Below the pieces are notes generated by a model that had not been told where the DNA came from, made no database searches, and saw only the letters and a program-made list of their open reading frames with translations. The position numbers were made by a program, and so were the translations under genes. From Bacillus xiapuensis (GTDB lineage Bacteria; Bacillota; Bacilli; Bacillales; Domibacillaceae), in the NCBI RefSeq assembly GCF_002797355.1, contig NZ_KZ454939.1, forward strand, positions 1,893,828 to 1,957,827: a stretch of DNA of 64,000 nt, written 5' to 3'. How positions within the stretch are numbered: position 1 is the stretch's first letter; every line of letters begins with the position of its first letter. This document shows positions 39,975 through 48,139 of the stretch, one piece after another.

Positions 39975-41166
39975 TCTTTATATCTCCTTGAATAATTCGT
40001 TGTTCAATCGCGATGTCTTCTAGGACTTGGAAGTGGATGCTCAAACTCACTTTACCATTCTTAAGCTGCTTGTGTAAAATTTTTTTTCCTATTATTTTCG
40101 ATTTTTCAGGCAGCTTGATCAGCAGATCTTTCTCAGCCGCCTTCAATGCTTGCCGTTCCGCCTCTTCTTCTGAATAGATGCGTTTAACTCGGCGGCTTTC
40201 GTAATAGCTGTTTTTCACATACGTTACCGGGAGCTTAATTCCAAGAAAAGAAATCGCCTGTTCTTGCTCGTCCGTTTTATATTGAGTAAATTCCGGGTCC
40301 TGAAATCCCCAGACCGGAAGCTTGGCGCCCTTCACTTTCAGCCAATGCTTTCTAACATGGTGACCGCTAAGCGAATAGAAATCAGTCGCTAAGGGAAGTT
40401 CGACCGTCGTTTTGTACCAAGTCTCGCCATAGACCTTTCCGGAAGCCGCAACTCTTCTTGGCTTTTCCTCATTGCCAATATATCCCGAAACAAGCAGCTG
40501 TCCCTTGCGGACAAATTGATTTCTTTTAACTACCGATTGACCTTTCTCCACATACATTTTTATCACCACCGCATCTTTCGCTGAAACAAGATGACGGGGG
40601 CCTGTCCCCTTTCTCTCTTTGGGTGCATGCTTTTCTACTACCCGAAAATGATAGGTGCTTCCTCTTAATTCCACCCCTACCCACGTTAATCCTTCCACTT
40701 CATTAAACAGCTTCCTTTGAACGGTTTCCGGATCATCAACGGCCAGTATCAGCTTTCCCTTTTGAACGCCGATCCTATCCAACTGCTTGCGAAGCTTATG
40801 CTCCATTTCCGGGCTTGCACCTTCAATATCAATCCGCCAAATGATGTTGGAAAGCAGCAGAACTAGAAAAAGAAAAGCGATAGCTCCAACTAGAAACCCC
40901 GCGCTCCTCAAGAGACGCTTCGTCAGAAAGGGCAAGCCCTCCCCTTTGAGAATTATTATTTCTCCGTCAAATTGGCGGGCACATTTTCTCATGCTGGACA
41001 AATGACGAAGAGATATGGAAAAGCGGATCGTGCCTTCTCCATCATGCTTTATTTGCCAAATCGGGATGCCCGAGCGGTTCAGTTGATTGATAAATCGCGC
41101 TGTGCCAGCACCTGTTGCTTTCACATGAACGATTCCATAAACAAAAGCAAGCCACTGATTGTTCAA
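39937..41166 (-). CDS. yqfD: Sporulation protein YqfD
   Basis: 409 residues. In B. subtilis yqfD is expressed in the mother cell and needed for sporulation. A soluble N-terminal domain (about 90 residues), one membrane segment (FLVGAIAFLFLVLLLSN, about residues 92-108), then an extracytoplasmic region including a POTRA-like stretch (WRIDIEGASPEME) and a long beta-rich C-terminal part. Follows yqfC by 12 bases. Confidence 0.93.
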   Translation of the reverse strand: MNNQWLAFVYGIVHVKATGAGTARFINQLNRSGIPIWQIKHDGEGTIRFSISLRHLSSMRKCARQFDGEIIILKGEGLPFLTKRLLRSAGFLVGAIAFLFLVLLLSNIIWRIDIEGASPEMEHKLRKQLDRIGVQKGKLILAVDDPETVQRKLFNEVEGLTWVGVELRGSTYHFRVVEKHAPKERKGTGPRHLVSAKDAVVIKMYVEKGQSVVKRNQFVRKGQLLVSGYIGNEEKPRRVAASGKVYGETWYKTTVELPLATDFYSLSGHHVRKHWLKVKGAKLPVWGFQDPEFTQYKTDEQEQAISFLGIKLPVTYVKNSYYESRRVKRIYSEEEAERQALKAAEKDLLIKLPEKSKIIGKKILHKQLKNGKVSLSIHFQVLEDIAIEQRIIQGDIKNAKREKHNEHST

Positions 41167-41178
41167 GCTTTCTCCCCC

Positions 41179-41463
41179 TTACCCTTCCAAAAAAATAAGC
41201 GTTTCAATTTTCCCTTCGAGCAGAATCTCCTCTGGCAAGATGGTCTTGATGGTAAAGGATTGGCCTTTAATTAACAGCTGCCCTTTTGCCAAAAGCAGTC
41301 TGACTTCTTTATCTGAAAAAGCAAGTAGCCCCCGATGATTTTCAATGTAAATATGAAGCTGACCAATCATCGTGATTCGCGGCAGGTCCATCATGACATC
41401 TTCAGGAAGGTTCATTGATTTTGTCAGCCAGCTCTTCATTTGCTGTCCCCACTTTTTTCTCAT
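41179..41463 (-). CDS. yqfC: Sporulation protein YqfC
   Basis: 94-residue YabP/YqfC family protein, expected to be made in the mother cell with YqfD. Conserved stretch PRITMIGQLHIYIENHRGLL; beta-rich and soluble. The ATG follows a purine-rich site (AAGGAGAGGGGGG) that lies inside the terminator hairpin of the upstream gene. No clear sigma-E promoter is visible in the 58-base gap. Confidence 0.9.
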   Translation of the reverse strand: MRKKWGQQMKSWLTKSMNLPEDVMMDLPRITMIGQLHIYIENHRGLLAFSDKEVRLLLAKGQLLIKGQSFTIKTILPEEILLEGKIETLIFLEG

Positions 41464-41513
41464 AAAAAAGAACCCCCCTCTCCTTTCAAAGATATGAAAG
41501 GAAAGGAAGGTTC
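41464..41513 (-). terminator. Terminator hairpin overlapping the yqfC ribosome site
   Basis: Minus strand: GAACC...CCTTTCA pairs with TGAAAGG...GGTTC, with a partly mismatched pyrimidine/purine middle, followed by TTTTTT. The 3' arm contains the AAGGAGAGGGGGG Shine-Dalgarno region of yqfC. Confidence 0.75.
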
Positions 41514-41521
41514 ATGTCTGT

Positions 41522-41884
41522 TTATTTCCTTCTGCGGGCCTTTGGGGGAGATAGAACTTCAGCGAAAATAATGCCTTTTAGAAGATCGTCCTCCAGCTTT
41601 GAAGGAGGGGCCTGTTCGTCTTCAGCTTCATTCTTGCCCATTCGCCCCTGCCTTCTTTTTTCATTGGGTGCCGGCTGATTGTCCTCCTCAGCCTTCGCTT
41701 TCTGAACGGCCGGCTCACGCTGCTGATCCCCCATTTGTATATCGCCTTCAATCATGGGCGCTTCCGGCCTTTCCGGCGAACGGGGGCGGCTTTTGGGCTT
41801 TCGCTTTGTTTTCTCTTCTCCTGACAGCCTGTTAAATATATTGACAATTAAACCAATTATAATCGCTGCAATAATCGATTCAAT
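41522..41884 (-). CDS. Membrane-anchored small protein downstream of floA, with probable AUU start
   Basis: The open frame runs back past the first ATG (41755) to a TGA without ATG, GTG or TTG. The best start is ATT at 41882-41884, eight bases after GGGAGG. This gives 120 residues: a membrane segment (ESIIAAIIIGLIVNIF), then a basic, Pro/Arg-rich and acidic disordered tail ending in PPKARRRK. It lies in the position of B. subtilis yqfB after floA. With the ATG start the protein would be a 77-residue soluble tail without ribosome site. Function unknown. Confidence 0.68.
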   Translation of the reverse strand: MESIIAAIIIGLIVNIFNRLSGEEKTKRKPKSRPRSPERPEAPMIEGDIQMGDQQREPAVQKAKAEEDNQPAPNEKRRQGRMGKNEAEDEQAPPSKLEDDLLKGIIFAEVLSPPKARRRK

Positions 41885-41919
41885 CGCAAAGACCTCCCTT
41901 CAAGGCAAGACGGATTGAT

Positions 41920-42918
41920 TTAGCTTTCATCACCTTTATCACCCTTTTTTCCGCCGGCCATTTTGCCAATTGAACCGCGCATATCTGTATCGGCATCAAT
42001 ATTTTTATAATTCATATAGTCCATGACACCGATATTGCCGCTTCGCAATGCTTCAGCCATTGCTAAAGGCACATCCGCTTCTGCCTCTACTACTTTCGCA
42101 CGCATTTCTTGCACGCGGGCTTTCATTTCCTGCTCGCTGGCAACGGCCATTGCCCGGCGTTCTTCCGCTTTGGCCTGAGCAATATTCTTGTCGGCTTCCG
42201 CCTGCTCTGTCTGCAATTCCGCACCGATATTCTTGCCGATATCCACATCGGCAATATCAATCGATAGAATTTCAAAAGCCGTTCCAGCATCCAGACCTTT
42301 GCCCAGTACCGTTTGCGAGATCATATCGGGATTTTCCAGCACTTTTTTATGATTATCACTCGAACCGATCGTCGATACAATGCCTTCCCCTACCCGGGCA
42401 ACAACCGTGTCTTCGCCGGCCCCTCCGACTAAGCGATCAATATTGGCTCGTACAGTGATGCGGGCTTTTGCTTTTACTTCAATGCCATCCATCGCCACCC
42501 CGGCAATAAAGGGAGTTTCAATCACTTTCGGATTCACGCTCATTTGAACCGCTTCTAACACGTCGCGGCCGGCGAGGTCAATGGCTGCACATCGTTCAAA
42601 TGTTAATTCAATATTGGCGCGATGGGCAGCGATCAAAGCATTCACGACGCGATCTACATTTCCTCCAGCTAAATAATGGCTTTCCAGCTGATTCGTACTT
42701 ACGTTGATTCCTGCTTTAGAAGCTTTAATTAACGGGTTAATGACCCGGCTTGGAATCACGCGGCGAAGCCTCATTCCAATCAATGTGAATATGCTGACTT
42801 TCACCCCGGCCGCTAATGCAGAAATCCATAGCATAACGGGCACAAAGGTAAATAAGACCGCTAATAAAATCACGCCAATTACAACAGCTGCTATAATCAT
42901 CACTAATCCAGCGTCCAT
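41920..42918 (-). CDS. floA: Flotillin-like protein FloA
   Basis: Membrane scaffold of functional microdomains; 332 residues. N-terminal hydrophobic hairpin (residues about 4-30 and 35-50), an SPFH-like domain, then an Ala/Glu-rich coiled-coil ([22 protein letters not shown]). Conserved start of the soluble part: [20 protein letters not shown]. Follows nfeD by 13 bases. In B. subtilis the yqeZ-floA-yqfB operon belongs to the sigma-W regulon; a matching promoter is at 44283-44311. Confidence 0.95.
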   Translation of the reverse strand: MDAGLVMIIAAVVIGVILLAVLFTFVPVMLWISALAAGVKVSIFTLIGMRLRRVIPSRVINPLIKASKAGINVSTNQLESHYLAGGNVDRVVNALIAAHRANIELTFERCAAIDLAGRDVLEAVQMSVNPKVIETPFIAGVAMDGIEVKAKARITVRANIDRLVGGAGEDTVVARVGEGIVSTIGSSDNHKKVLENPDMISQTVLGKGLDAGTAFEILSIDIADVDIGKNIGAELQTEQAEADKNIAQAKAEERRAMAVASEQEMKARVQEMRAKVVEAEADVPLAMAEALRSGNIGVMDYMNYKNIDADTDMRGSIGKMAGGKKGDKGDES

Positions 42919-42931
42919 GTTAACGCCTCCT

Positions 42932-44275
42932 TTATTCTTCTATTTCTCTCACGACGATGCGTGAGCCCTCCACCTTGACAATAATGACTTTCTTTTGCGC
43001 TTCGATAAAACCGCCTTCCGTAACCGCATCAATCCGCTCGCCATCCACAATGACAGTGCCTGCGGGCCGAAATGGCGTTTTCGCAAGACCGGTTTTGCCA
43101 ATCAGTTCTAAACGGCTTATGTTAGAGACATAACCGCTTTCCGTATTGGTCGAGTCCGACAATATCATCCTTTTAAAAAATTTCATTTTTTTACCAAGCA
43201 CCTTTACCATTAAAATCATTCCCAGAAGAGCAACAGCTACAGCAATCAGTATCGACATGCCCATCCACTTAACATCCTCTCCGGCAAGGATAATACTGCC
43301 GGCGACGGCCGATATTCCAAGAAAACCAGCAATCCCGCCTGGCAAAAACAGCTCCGCCAAAACGAGCAGGACGCCAATGGCAAAAAGCACAATCGACTCA
43401 TACCCTGCCAGCCCCGCCACAAGATGCCCATAGAAGAACAGCAAAAGCGAGGAGAGGCCAATAGAACCAGGAAGACCGAACCCCGGAGAATACAGCTCTA
43501 AAATCAAGCCAAGGCTTGCTAGTGATAATAAGATTGGAACGACCACCGGACTGGTAACAAAGCGGGCGACCTTGTCTGCCCAGCTTTCTTCCACCTTTTT
43601 CAGCGGCGCTTGGGCCGCCTGTTCCGCCTTCAGCACATCATCCAAATGCCGAACGGTTGCTTTAGAATAGCCTGTCTCAAGCGCTTCCTTTGAAGAAAAT
43701 GTTAACAGTTCGCCTTTTGGGGCATGGTACTGCGGCAGATGGATCGCGGGATCGGCCATCGCCATTGCATACAAAGGATCTAACCCATTATTTTCAGCTG
43801 CGCTCTTCATCGCTGAGCGCCAATAGCTTTGCGCCTTTTTATCAGCCGCATTCCCCTGCTGATCGATAATCGCAGCTGCCCCTATTTGAGCATTGGGAAC
43901 CATATAAATGGCGTCTGCATGAAGAGAAATAAAGGCCCCTGCTGATAAGGCGCGATCATTGATGAAGGCGACTGTGCGAATCTTTGTTTCATCTAGCAGC
44001 TTGCCAATTTCACCGGCGGCATTTACTTGTCCTCCCGGCGTGTGAATATCCAGCACAATTAACTGAGCGCCGTTTGCCTCCGCCTCTTCAAATCCCCTCT
44101 TTAAAAAGGCATGCAGACCCTTTTCCACTTCATTATGAACAGGAATGACATACACAGCATGATTCTCTGCATTGGAGGGGGAGGGAGACAGGATGAATCC
44201 GATGATCAGGAGAATGAAACCAGCAGCTAATAATTGAAAACGACGTATAAAACCCACCGCCTTTTCTAAGTTCAT
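42932..44275 (-). CDS. yqeZ: NfeD-family membrane serine protease-like protein, YqeZ
   Basis: 447 residues in the longest form: signal/membrane segment, ClpP/SppA-like domain with [13 protein letters not shown] (candidate nucleophile serine) and AADKKAQ (candidate lysine), four or five membrane segments, and a C-terminal NfeD OB fold ([15 protein letters not shown]). Partner of FloA. The ATG at 44275 falls at the predicted sigma-W transcript start and has no ribosome site; an in-frame ATA at 44248 follows AAGGCGGTGGG and would begin the signal peptide with Arg-Arg. Confidence 0.9.
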   Translation of the reverse strand: MNLEKAVGFIRRFQLLAAGFILLIIGFILSPSPSNAENHAVYVIPVHNEVEKGLHAFLKRGFEEAEANGAQLIVLDIHTPGGQVNAAGEIGKLLDETKIRTVAFINDRALSAGAFISLHADAIYMVPNAQIGAAAIIDQQGNAADKKAQSYWRSAMKSAAENNGLDPLYAMAMADPAIHLPQYHAPKGELLTFSSKEALETGYSKATVRHLDDVLKAEQAAQAPLKKVEESWADKVARFVTSPVVVPILLSLASLGLILELYSPGFGLPGSIGLSSLLLFFYGHLVAGLAGYESIVLFAIGVLLVLAELFLPGGIAGFLGISAVAGSIILAGEDVKWMGMSILIAVAVALLGMILMVKVLGKKMKFFKRMILSDSTNTESGYVSNISRLELIGKTGLAKTPFRPAGTVIVDGERIDAVTEGGFIEAQKKVIIVKVEGSRIVVREIEE

Positions 44276-44282
44276 TACTCTC

Positions 44283-44311
44283 TATACGTTCATTGTAAGG
44301 AAAAAGTTTCA
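44283..44311 (-). promoter_or_regulatory. Sigma-W promoter of the yqeZ-floA operon
   Basis: Minus strand TGAAAC (44311-44306), 17 bases beginning TTTTT, then CGTATA (44288-44283). This matches the sigma-W consensus TGAAAC ... CGTA, and the B. subtilis operon is a known sigma-W target. Confidence 0.9.
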
Positions 44312-44343
44312 CTATTAAAAGAAGCACTGCAAATTGAGATCAT

Positions 44344-44381
44344 AAAAAAAGAGACAGCAATCAATTGCTGTCTCTTTTTTT
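44344..44381 (-). terminator. Terminator of rpsU-yqeY
   Basis: AAAAAAAGAGACAGCAA pairs perfectly with TTGCTGTCTCTTTTTTT over a four-base loop. It overlaps the yqeY stop codon. Confidence 0.95.
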
Positions 44382-44826
44382 ATGACAAATGCTTCTGAAC
44401 CAGCTTATTAACAGCGCCGCCGTCCGCTTTTCCTTTCACTTTCGGCATAAGCGCGCTCATCACTTTACCGATATCCGCTTTCGAAGAAGCCTGAACTTCC
44501 GCAATCGTTTCTTTGACCATTGCTTCCAATTCTTCGTCTGAAAGCTGCTGCGGCATATATTCGTTCACGTAAGTTAGTTCAGTCTGAATTTTTGAAACAA
44601 GATCTGCGCGTCCCGCTTTCTCAAATTCATGGAGGGAGTCTTTGCGTTGTTTCACTTCGCGAGAAAGAACCGTCAATTCTTCATCTTCTGTCAATTCTTT
44701 ATGTCCAGCTTTAATAGCCTCGTTTTGCAAAGCCGCTTTCAACATGCGAATGACAGTCAATTTATCTTTTTCTTTATTTTTCATCGCTTGCTTCATATCA
44801 TTGTTTAAACGCTCGAGAAGACTCAT
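44380..44826 (-). CDS. yqeY: GatB/YqeY domain protein
   Basis: 148-residue protein homologous to the C-terminal tRNA-binding domain of amidotransferase GatB ([23 protein letters not shown] ... [15 protein letters not shown] ... [17 protein letters not shown]). Function as a stand-alone protein is not established. It is 19 bases downstream of rpsU, a conserved pairing. Confidence 0.94.
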   Translation of the reverse strand: MSLLERLNNDMKQAMKNKEKDKLTVIRMLKAALQNEAIKAGHKELTEDEELTVLSREVKQRKDSLHEFEKAGRADLVSKIQTELTYVNEYMPQQLSDEELEAMVKETIAEVQASSKADIGKVMSALMPKVKGKADGGAVNKLVQKHLS

Positions 44827-44845
44827 TCTTATACCCTCTCTCTCT

Positions 44846-45019
44846 TTACCACTTACGTTTTCTAGCCGCTTCAGATTTCTTTTTACGCTTTACGCTTGGT
44901 TTTTCATAAAATTCACGTTTTCTATATTCTTGTAAAGTTCCAGTTTTGGAAACAGAACGTTTGAAACGACGTAGAGCATCTTCAAGCGATTCGTTTTTGC
45001 GAACAACTGTTTTTGACAT
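44846..45019 (-). CDS. rpsU: Ribosomal protein bS21
   Basis: 57-residue small-subunit protein ([20 protein letters not shown]), strongly basic. Start chosen after GGAGGGAGGG; the frame extends eight codons upstream through the ribosome site. A strong promoter is at 45087-45115. Cotranscribed with yqeY. Confidence 0.97.
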   Translation of the reverse strand: MSKTVVRKNESLEDALRRFKRSVSKTGTLQEYRKREFYEKPSVKRKKKSEAARKRKW

Positions 45020-45086
45020 TTCTCTTTCCCTCCCTCCGAACACTTACGATTACATGTTCCGTTATGGAAATTCCATGTACTAAATA

Positions 45087-45115
45087 ATTATAATACATGC
45101 TGCTGAAGCGGTCAA
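45087..45115 (-). promoter_or_regulatory. Strong sigma-A promoter of rpsU
   Basis: Minus strand TTGACC, 17 bases, TATAAT. Confidence 0.9.
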
Positions 45116-45140
45116 GAAATTTTCTTTACAAGCTTTTCGT

Positions 45141-45824
45141 TTAGTAGGAAGAATCTGACTTCAGCCCTTGGATGATCTTCACCCCTGAGCTGGCGCCGAT
45201 CCTAGTCGCCCCGGCTTTAATCATGTTCTCCGCATCCTCTTTGCTGCGCACGCCGCCGGATGCTTTCACTCCCACATGAGGCCCTACTGTCCGTCTCATT
45301 AAGGCCACATCTTCAACCGTCGCTCCGCCTGTTGAGAAACCGGTGGATGTTTTCACATAATCCGCTCCAGCCGCAACGGCCAGCTGACAAGCTTTTTGCT
45401 TTTCTTCATCTGTCAATAAACTCGTTTCAATAATTACTTTAGATAGCGCCTTTCCTTTGGCAGCAGCCGTCACGGCTTGAATATCTTTCAGAACCGTTTC
45501 CTCGTCGCCGTCTTTTAATGCGCCAATATTGAGAACCATATCCACTTCCTGAGCGCCTTTTTGAATGACGTCTTTTGTTTCAAAGGCTTTTACTTCGGTT
45601 GTGGTAGCCCCTAAAGGAAAACCGATGACTGTGCACACTTTCACTTCCGTCCCTGCTAACTGCTCGCTAGCAAAAGCGACCCATGAAGGATTCACACATA
45701 CCGAAGCAAACCCATATGCTTTAGCTTCTTCGCACAGCTTTTTTATTTCCTCTTTTGTTGCGTCCGCTTTTAACAGCGTATGATCAATTGTTTTGGCCAT
45801 ATCTCCAAATTGTTTCGTTATCAT
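45141..45824 (-). CDS. deoC: Deoxyribose-phosphate aldolase
   Basis: Cleaves deoxyribose 5-phosphate to glyceraldehyde 3-phosphate and acetaldehyde in deoxynucleoside catabolism. 227 residues, TIM barrel. The Schiff-base lysine lies in [26 protein letters not shown] and [18 protein letters not shown] are family stretches. GGAGGGAG precedes the ATG. A lone deoC here, between mtaB and rpsU, differs from B. subtilis, where deoC is with nupC and pdp. Confidence 0.96.
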   Translation of the reverse strand: MITKQFGDMAKTIDHTLLKADATKEEIKKLCEEAKAYGFASVCVNPSWVAFASEQLAGTEVKVCTVIGFPLGATTTEVKAFETKDVIQKGAQEVDMVLNIGALKDGDEETVLKDIQAVTAAAKGKALSKVIIETSLLTDEEKQKACQLAVAAGADYVKTSTGFSTGGATVEDVALMRRTVGPHVGVKASGGVRSKEDAENMIKAGATRIGASSGVKIIQGLKSDSSY

Positions 45825-45933
45825 GAATAATCTCCCTCCAGAAGAGTTGTCCGTACCTCTTTATCTTATCATCGACAGCTGGAAAATGCGAGAAAGCGGG
45901 CATTCGATTTTAAAATTACCCTATTTTGATAAA

Positions 45934-45970
45934 AATAAAAGCCTTTTATGCAGATTTTGCACAAAAGGCT
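45934..45970 (-). terminator. Terminator of mtaB
   Basis: AGCCTTTT / AAAAGGCT with an inner GCA / TGC pairing, then an A/T run on the minus strand. Confidence 0.8.
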
Positions 45971-45975
45971 CTTTC

Positions 45976-47331
45976 TTATTTCGCCGTCTTAAGCTCATCT
46001 TCCATCACGCGGACAAATTGTCCCTCATTATGGGGATAGCCGGCTTGGGTAATTTTCACCTTTACGATCTGCCCGACCATCGCTTCTGTTGCCGGGAAGA
46101 CGACTTTCAAATAGTTATCTGTATAGCCTACATACAGGTCATCCCGATCTGTTTCTTTAAAACGCTCCTCGGGAATCACTTCCAAAACCTCTCCTTCAAA
46201 ACGGGAGGCATATTCTTTAGCCAGCTGATCAGACAGCGCAATCAAGCGGTGAACGCGGTCATGTTTCACCTCTTCATCGACCTGATTCTCCATGCGGGCA
46301 GCCGGTGTGCCTGTCCGTTTAGAATAAGGGAACACATGAAGCTCTGAGAATTTATGCTCTTTAACAAAGCGATACGTTTCCATAAACTCCTCTTCCGTTT
46401 CGCCTGGAAATCCGACAATGACATCAGACGTAACAGCAAGACCGGGAAGCGCCTCTTTCAATCGGTTTAAGCGGTCTGCGAATTGCTCCATTGTATATTT
46501 GCGCCGCATTCTTTTCAATACGGTGTCTGATCCTGATTGCAGCGGAATGTGCAAATGTCTCACTACAATGTTGGAACGGTCAATCACCTCAATCACTTCA
46601 TCGGTTAACTGGCTCGCTTCAATGGAAGAAATGCGAACGCGCTTTAACCCTTTGACTTGCTCCAAGTCCCGAAGAAGCATAGCCAAGTTGTAATCCTTCA
46701 TATCTGAACCGTAGCCGCCCGTATGGATCCCCGTTAATACAATCTCTTTATAGCCGGCATCCACCAGCTGCTGAGCTTGCCGGAGAACTTCTTGCGGATC
46801 ACGGGAGCGCATTAAACCGCGCGCCCATGGAATAATACAAAACGTGCAGAAATTATTGCAGCCTTCTTGTATTTTCAAAGAAGCGCGGGTGCGGTCCGTA
46901 AAGGCGGGAACGTCTAATTCCTCATACACGCGATTCTTCATAATATTACCCACACCGTTAATCGGCTGCCGCTCTTTTTTAAATTGTTCAATGTAATCAA
47001 GCATCTTCACGCGATCCTGCGTTCCGACAACGACATCCACTCCAGGAATAGCCATGATCTCAGCAGGAGAGGTTTGGGCATAGCAGCCAGTGACGCAAAT
47101 GACGGCATCGGGATTTTTACGAACAGCGCGGCGAATCACTTGGCGGCTTTTCTTGTCACCTGTATTGGTTACGGTACAAGTGTTGATCACATATACATCC
47201 GCTGCCGATTCAAAGTCTACCCGTTCATAATTTTGCTGTTTAAACAGCTGCCAAATCGCTTCTGTTTCATAATGATTTACTTTACAACCTAAAGTATACA
47301 TAGCTACGGTTTTACGAAGCTCTTTACTCAT
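45976..47331 (-). CDS. mtaB: tRNA methylthiotransferase MtaB (t6A37 to ms2t6A37)
   Basis: Radical-SAM enzyme. About 451 residues from M-S-K-E-L-R, with AAAGGATG upstream. The first 4Fe-4S cluster uses cysteines in TLGCKVN, NTCTVT and TGCYAQ; the radical-SAM cluster is CNNFCTFC; a TRAM domain closes the protein. In B. subtilis it is the last gene of the dnaK operon. Here about 7 kb of accessory DNA separates it from rsmE, so it must use a promoter of its own; TATAAT occurs at about 47396 without a clear -35. Confidence 0.95.
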   Translation of the reverse strand: MSKELRKTVAMYTLGCKVNHYETEAIWQLFKQQNYERVDFESAADVYVINTCTVTNTGDKKSRQVIRRAVRKNPDAVICVTGCYAQTSPAEIMAIPGVDVVVGTQDRVKMLDYIEQFKKERQPINGVGNIMKNRVYEELDVPAFTDRTRASLKIQEGCNNFCTFCIIPWARGLMRSRDPQEVLRQAQQLVDAGYKEIVLTGIHTGGYGSDMKDYNLAMLLRDLEQVKGLKRVRISSIEASQLTDEVIEVIDRSNIVVRHLHIPLQSGSDTVLKRMRRKYTMEQFADRLNRLKEALPGLAVTSDVIVGFPGETEEEFMETYRFVKEHKFSELHVFPYSKRTGTPAARMENQVDEEVKHDRVHRLIALSDQLAKEYASRFEGEVLEVIPEERFKETDRDDLYVGYTDNYLKVVFPATEAMVGQIVKVKITQAGYPHNEGQFVRVMEDELKTAK

Positions 47332-47572
47332 ATATTTCATCCTTTCATTATATCCACTCAAACAATGTCAACGAAATTAATAATATCATATCATTATACT
47401 TTCTTTCTAACCTAATTAGCTCATCGTTTCAATCATGTTTTTACTGGAATTTTTTCTATCGCCATTTATGAATGGTTTATCACCAAAAAACCGGGGATGA
47501 AAATCTCAATGTCCGGTTTCCAAGCAAAGAAGCAGGAAAAAATAAGCGTCGGCTACGGTGTCCAAAACCACC

Positions 47573-47770
47573 TCATTTGAGGAGTTTGATTTTATTGATG
47601 GTTCCCTCCATTCTCTCGTTGGAAAGCGGTGAAATGATCGCATCCAACAACTCTTCTTCACATACAATCAAGGCTTCAGCTACCTTTGAAATCGTTCCCT
47701 GATACCGTTTGAAACACTTATCAGCTTGTCGTTTTGTTGTACTTGAGGACGTGTCGCATATGCTATAAGG
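47573..47770 (-). pseudogene. C-terminal remnant of an ISL3-type transposase
   Basis: In one minus-strand frame the residues DAIISPLSNERMEGTINKIK resemble the DDE C-terminal end of ISL3 transposases (S-N-G-x-x-E-G-x-x-N-x-x-K), with the catalytic glutamate. The frame then hits TGA directly after LLK; the next frame (GFGHRSRRLFF) looks like a decayed continuation. No start, no upstream domain, and no element ends were found. Confidence 0.65.
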
Positions 47771-47945
47771 ATTGATCAAGATGTTCCGCTTGCCCCCCTT
47801 CCTCGCACCACGAAGCAACGAATCCTTTTTCTTCTTTAGTTAAAGCGCTCGGACAATGGTCGATCAAACGTTCTTGTGAAAAGCATGTCTGCTCATCCCC
47901 ATAAAGGTGTTGAACCTCTTCTTCCGCCTGGTTTTGAAAAATAAA
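47763..47945 (-). pseudogene. Unassigned coding remnant cut by the mobile element
   Basis: An open minus-strand frame ends at TAG (47763-47765) and reads NQAEEEVQHLYGDEQTCFSQ, then ERLIDHCPSALTKEEKGFVA and SWCEEGGQAEHLDQSL. The composition is that of a real soluble protein, but it has no start and runs into the left outer inverted repeat at 47949. I do not recognise the family. Confidence 0.35.
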
Positions 47946-47948
47946 AGC

Positions 47949-47978
47949 AGGCTGAGACCTGAGTGGAAAATCATTGGA
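47949..47978 (+). repeat. Left outer inverted repeat
   Basis: AGGCTGAGAC...GTGGAAAATCA; resembles the complement of 49917-49947 (AGGCTGGGAC...GTGAAAATCA). The two flank the IS1182 element. Confidence 0.5.
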
Positions 47979-48001
47979 ATTGGGATAAGCCTAAAAGTAA
48001 T

Positions 48002-48058
48002 GGGGCTGTCCCAAAAGTCGGTGAAACCGACTTTTGAGGACGGCCCCTGTTTTTTTTC
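48002..48058 (+). terminator. Terminator-like hairpin at the left IS end
   Basis: GGGGC...AAAAGTCGGT pairs with ACCGACTTTT...GCCCC around a GAA-type loop, followed by eight T residues. It uses the inverted repeat itself and would block read-in transcription from the left flank. Confidence 0.75.
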
Positions 48059-48139
48059 TATTTTTAAGCACAAAAAAATCGCTCTTTCTTGTAAAATGTA
48101 AGTAACCAAACCAACACATACAAAAGGAGCGATTTTTTT

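Noticed and set aside
47362-47400. TTGACA and TATAAT upstream of mtaB as a promoter
   Set aside because: The spacer is only 13 bases, too short for a sigma-A promoter.
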